Assembly (NCBI GenBank): GCA_017407125.1 | Contig: JAFQXE010000030.1 | Coordinates: 1 to 64,000, forward strand | Length of the DNA stretch: 64,000 nt | Source: Thermoguttaceae bacterium | GTDB lineage: Bacteria > Planctomycetota > Planctomycetia > Pirellulales > Thermoguttaceae | Direction: 5' to 3' | Shown here: positions 61,841-64,000 of the stretch, piece after piece | Numbering within the stretch: the stretch's first letter is position 1 | Layout of the letters: every line of letters starts with the position of its first letter | The notes under the pieces: model-generated | Told to the model about the DNA's origin: nothing | The model's database searches: none | The model's input: the letters and a program-made list of their open reading frames with translations, nothing else | Program-made: the position numbers and the translations under genes

Positions 61841-62657
61841 ACAGGTCGGCGGCGGTCGCTGATGGCGTCCGTCCGTTCGTCCGTTCTGGTTGCCGGGTTC
61901 GTCCCGGTTGCCGGCTCTGCTTTGTTCCGGTTGTCGGTTCCGCAGCTGACGTCAAACGGTTGTCAGTTCAAGTCAGATAAAAAGCCGGGCAGTTCCGGCG
62001 TCCGTTCCTGGGTTCAATAAGAATGAGAGAGTAGAGCAAAGAGGATATGGAAAAGCCGGGTTGAACTTTACTCTAATCCGTTCGAGAACGGCTCTATTTG
62101 CCGTTTTGTCGCCTTGTTTATTCGCTGGGCTAAAGTTATAGCCCCCGTTTCAAACTGTCCCGTAAAATCGAAATATGGGCGTTGCCGGTTCCGGCTGGGT
62201 TTGTAGGTTCTTAATGGGTCGGCGCCTTCCAAACTGCCAGCGAACGGCGTCGATTTATGGTATTTTGGTTATTGATTGCAGGGATTTTATATTTTTTGTC
62301 AAGGTACTTTGAAGGATTCTATACAAAAGCCCGTAGGGCGAGGGCGAAAATTCCTCTATGCAGGCGTGTAATTATGGGGTAATAATCCCGAACAGGCGCG
62401 ATTATGGAGCAGTCAAAATAGATTCTGGTTTGACTATTGGGCGCGTGCATGACCGGCGCAGGCGGAACATTGAAGCCCCCTTGCGTCCGAAACATTTTCG
62501 AGTATAATAATCATTATCAATCGGCGGTTACAAGTCCTTAAACCGTCTTTTTATTATCGCTAGGGGAGTAATTGACCCCGTCCCGGTTAAATCTTTGGTT
62601 TGCCTACAATCAATTATTTAGCCGGGGGCGGTTCTTAAATGAAAGTAGGTTTCTATA
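61841..62657. other. Repeat-rich intergenic region
   Basis: 817 bp with no credible gene. 61850-62010 has many short copies of GGTTGCCGG, GTCCGTTC and similar. A TTGTCA-like box and AGGCGCGATTATGG lie near 62380-62410, and GGGGAGTAATTGACCCC forms a dyad near 62563. It marks the shift to AT-rich DNA. Confidence 0.5.
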
Positions 62658-63662
62658 ATGAGTAGTGAAAACGGCAGTTGTTATCCAGAACAAGATTTAT
62701 ATTTAGAAGAAACTTTAATATATTTGAGTGAAATTAAAGACGGAAAACAAGCAAAATTCTATTTTGAAAATGACATAATAAGTCGATATGATTTGAGAGT
62801 GCTTTATTATTGGGGATTGATAGATGTATATGGTTGTTCGTGTATCCGAAAAACCACATTAGGGAACAAATTACTATACAAATATTTTGAAACATGGAAT
62901 AAGGGGAGATATTCAAAACCGTTGTTTAAAGAAGCTGTATATGGAACTTTGAAAGAATTATTTGAACGAGATAGTGATTTTAAAAAACGTCTAATTGAAT
63001 TACTTCAAAGACGCAAGGAGCAAAAATATAAAATTAGTTCATCTGACAATAATCAAACAAAGGAATTACAGTCTGTTTCGGCTGTCAACGATTCGCCAGC
63101 GGTTCCATCAGTTCCGATTGCAGATATTCCAGCGGCTCCGGCTGTCAGTAATTCGCCAGATGTTTTAGATTGCTTAATTCCTGTTCCATGTGTCGCAAGT
63201 CGAAAAGATGTTGTAACATCTTGTACGGCTGAAGTCAAACCGGCTCCCGATACGCAAACCGAAATTCTCCGTGAATTGAAGGCATTTAGAAAAGAACAAA
63301 AACAGCAAGGAGAACAGCAAACAGAGATTCTACAGCAATCTTTAGAAGTTCAACGGCAAAACATTCATCAGTGTAAAATTGATTCATTAGATAAGATTCC
63401 GTTGCTGGATAAAGAATCCGGGGAATGGCTTATTGCGTCTGATTACGCTAGAACACGAAAACCGCCAATAACAGTAGATACATTAAAACAGGGACGCTCA
63501 AACGTTAAAAATAATAATGGGAATACAAAAGGGTTAATTGCTGAAGATGGTAGTTGCGGTATTCATGGAAAACACGTTTGGCGATTGGGTGGATATGATA
63601 AAAACAATAACGAAATCTATTATTATTATAAATATGGGGTAGATGGTAAATATACCCCATAA
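62658..63662 (+). CDS. AT-rich hypothetical protein with coiled coil
   Basis: 334 residues, unrecognised. The N-terminal about 120 residues are helical, 130-200 is proline-rich with repeats (PAVPSVPIADIPAAPAV), 205-240 is a coiled coil (ELKAFRKEQKQQGEQQ). The C-terminal 80 residues (EWLIASDYARTRKPPITVDT, KHVWRLGGYDKNN) may form a small DNA-binding domain of the kind seen in element-encoded proteins. Codon use is AT-rich compared with the island. A weak ribosome site precedes it. Confidence 0.6.
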   Translation: MSSENGSCYPEQDLYLEETLIYLSEIKDGKQAKFYFENDIISRYDLRVLYYWGLIDVYGCSCIRKTTLGNKLLYKYFETWNKGRYSKPLFKEAVYGTLKELFERDSDFKKRLIELLQRRKEQKYKISSSDNNQTKELQSVSAVNDSPAVPSVPIADIPAAPAVSNSPDVLDCLIPVPCVASRKDVVTSCTAEVKPAPDTQTEILRELKAFRKEQKQQGEQQTEILQQSLEVQRQNIHQCKIDSLDKIPLLDKESGEWLIASDYARTRKPPITVDTLKQGRSNVKNNNGNTKGLIAEDGSCGIHGKHVWRLGGYDKNNNEIYYYYKYGVDGKYTP

Positions 63663-63891
63663 ATATTTTTTGAAAAAACTTTAGTATGTAACAATCTTAA
63701 AAATGGGATTATTCTAATCCGTACATATTTTTTATTATCAGAATGGGGGTATATCTATAAACATACCCTTTTGTACAGTTTCTTTTTTTTGTTTTAATAA
63801 AGGCGTTATTTGCATGACGTCTTTCTTGATTCGCTCTGTTTGCGGTTCACGTCTTGCGAAAATCTTTCAAATATTTAGGAGGATTTATCCA

Positions 63892-64000
63892 ATGAAAGAT
63901 TTTAATTCTACTGTTACTCTTGAAAAAGAGTTTTTGACGCCAGATGAGGCGTGCCGGTTGTTGGGCTGTTCACGGCGCAGTCTTGAATACTGGAAAAAGG
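63892..64000 (+). CDS. Excisionase-like HTH protein, partial
   Basis: The first 36 codons only; the gene runs off the window. A strong AGGAGG lies 10 nt upstream of the ATG. LTPDEACRLLGCSRRSLEYWKK is a MerR/excisionase-type helix-turn-helix. With the AT-rich gene before it, this suggests the start of an integrative element. Confidence 0.75.
   Translation, partial: MKDFNSTVTLEKEFLTPDEACRLLGCSRRSLEYWKK

Overview
The window reads as a chromosomal segment of a planctomycete (Planctomycetota). Supporting signs are a Tat-exported Gfo/Idh/MocA oxidoreductase, a secreted NPCBM/beta-propeller/CxxCH protein of the type common in that phylum, a sigma factor with an excisionase-like HTH, a DUF4175-like membrane protein next to vWA and PP2C genes, a SecE with extra membrane segments, and generally moderate GC. 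This assignment is inference from gene content; no 16S gene is present.

Layout. 1-1160: a REP-associated tyrosine transposase flanked by inverted REP-like repeats, then tRNA-Ser. 1.2-5.5 kb: secreted toroid protein, Tat oxidoreductase, LysE exporter. 5.4-10.7 kb (minus strand): surface polysaccharide genes (two glycosyltransferases, a GT39/ArnT-like enzyme, a YqeG-type HAD phosphatase, RmlD). 11-28.4 kb (minus strand): a large gene set with GTPase, protein kinase, GAP1-like protein, membrane coiled-coil protein, vWA protein, PP2C-like phosphatase, beta-propeller and DUF4175-like protein, which looks like one signalling or conflict system. 28.4-34 kb: nadD, holA, an AT-rich membrane protein and a sigma-70 factor. 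34-40 kb: the ancient block tRNA-Thr/Tyr/Gly/Thr - tuf - tRNA-Trp - secE - nusG - rplK - rplA - rplJ - rplL, which stops at a terminator and is not followed by rpoB.

40.2-55.8 kb is a CRISPR island of type VI-B. It holds a 1,219-residue Cas13b (two RxxxxH HEPN motifs), a co-directional 899-residue protein with a DUF3800-like domain and TPR-like tail, divergent cas1 and cas2 with intact catalytic residues, and an 11-repeat array with its own leader promoter. The left side of the island carries a decayed inverted copy of the same locus: a leader-like promoter and two degenerate repeats, the first 20 codons of cas1 with its upstream region, a five-repeat array, and the same trailer with the same strong hairpin. 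A secreted protein with a PD-(D/E)xK-like motif and a glycine-zipper tail lies inside this relic. A heptanucleotide-repeat element found at seven places in the window has inserted into the main array and cut one repeat.

55.9-61.8 kb: a small basic protein, then a tightly packed four-gene operon that begins with a sigma-70-like protein and ends with a protein holding a Lon-type (S16) Ser/Lys dyad without an AAA+ module, plus a helical repeat tail. Sigma-like factor plus Lon-like protease beside a CRISPR locus recalls the logic of CalpL/CalpT/CalpS, but without a SAVED sensor. 61.8-64 kb: a repeat-rich gap, an AT-rich coiled-coil gene and the start of an excisionase-like HTH gene, which suggests the edge of a mobile element.
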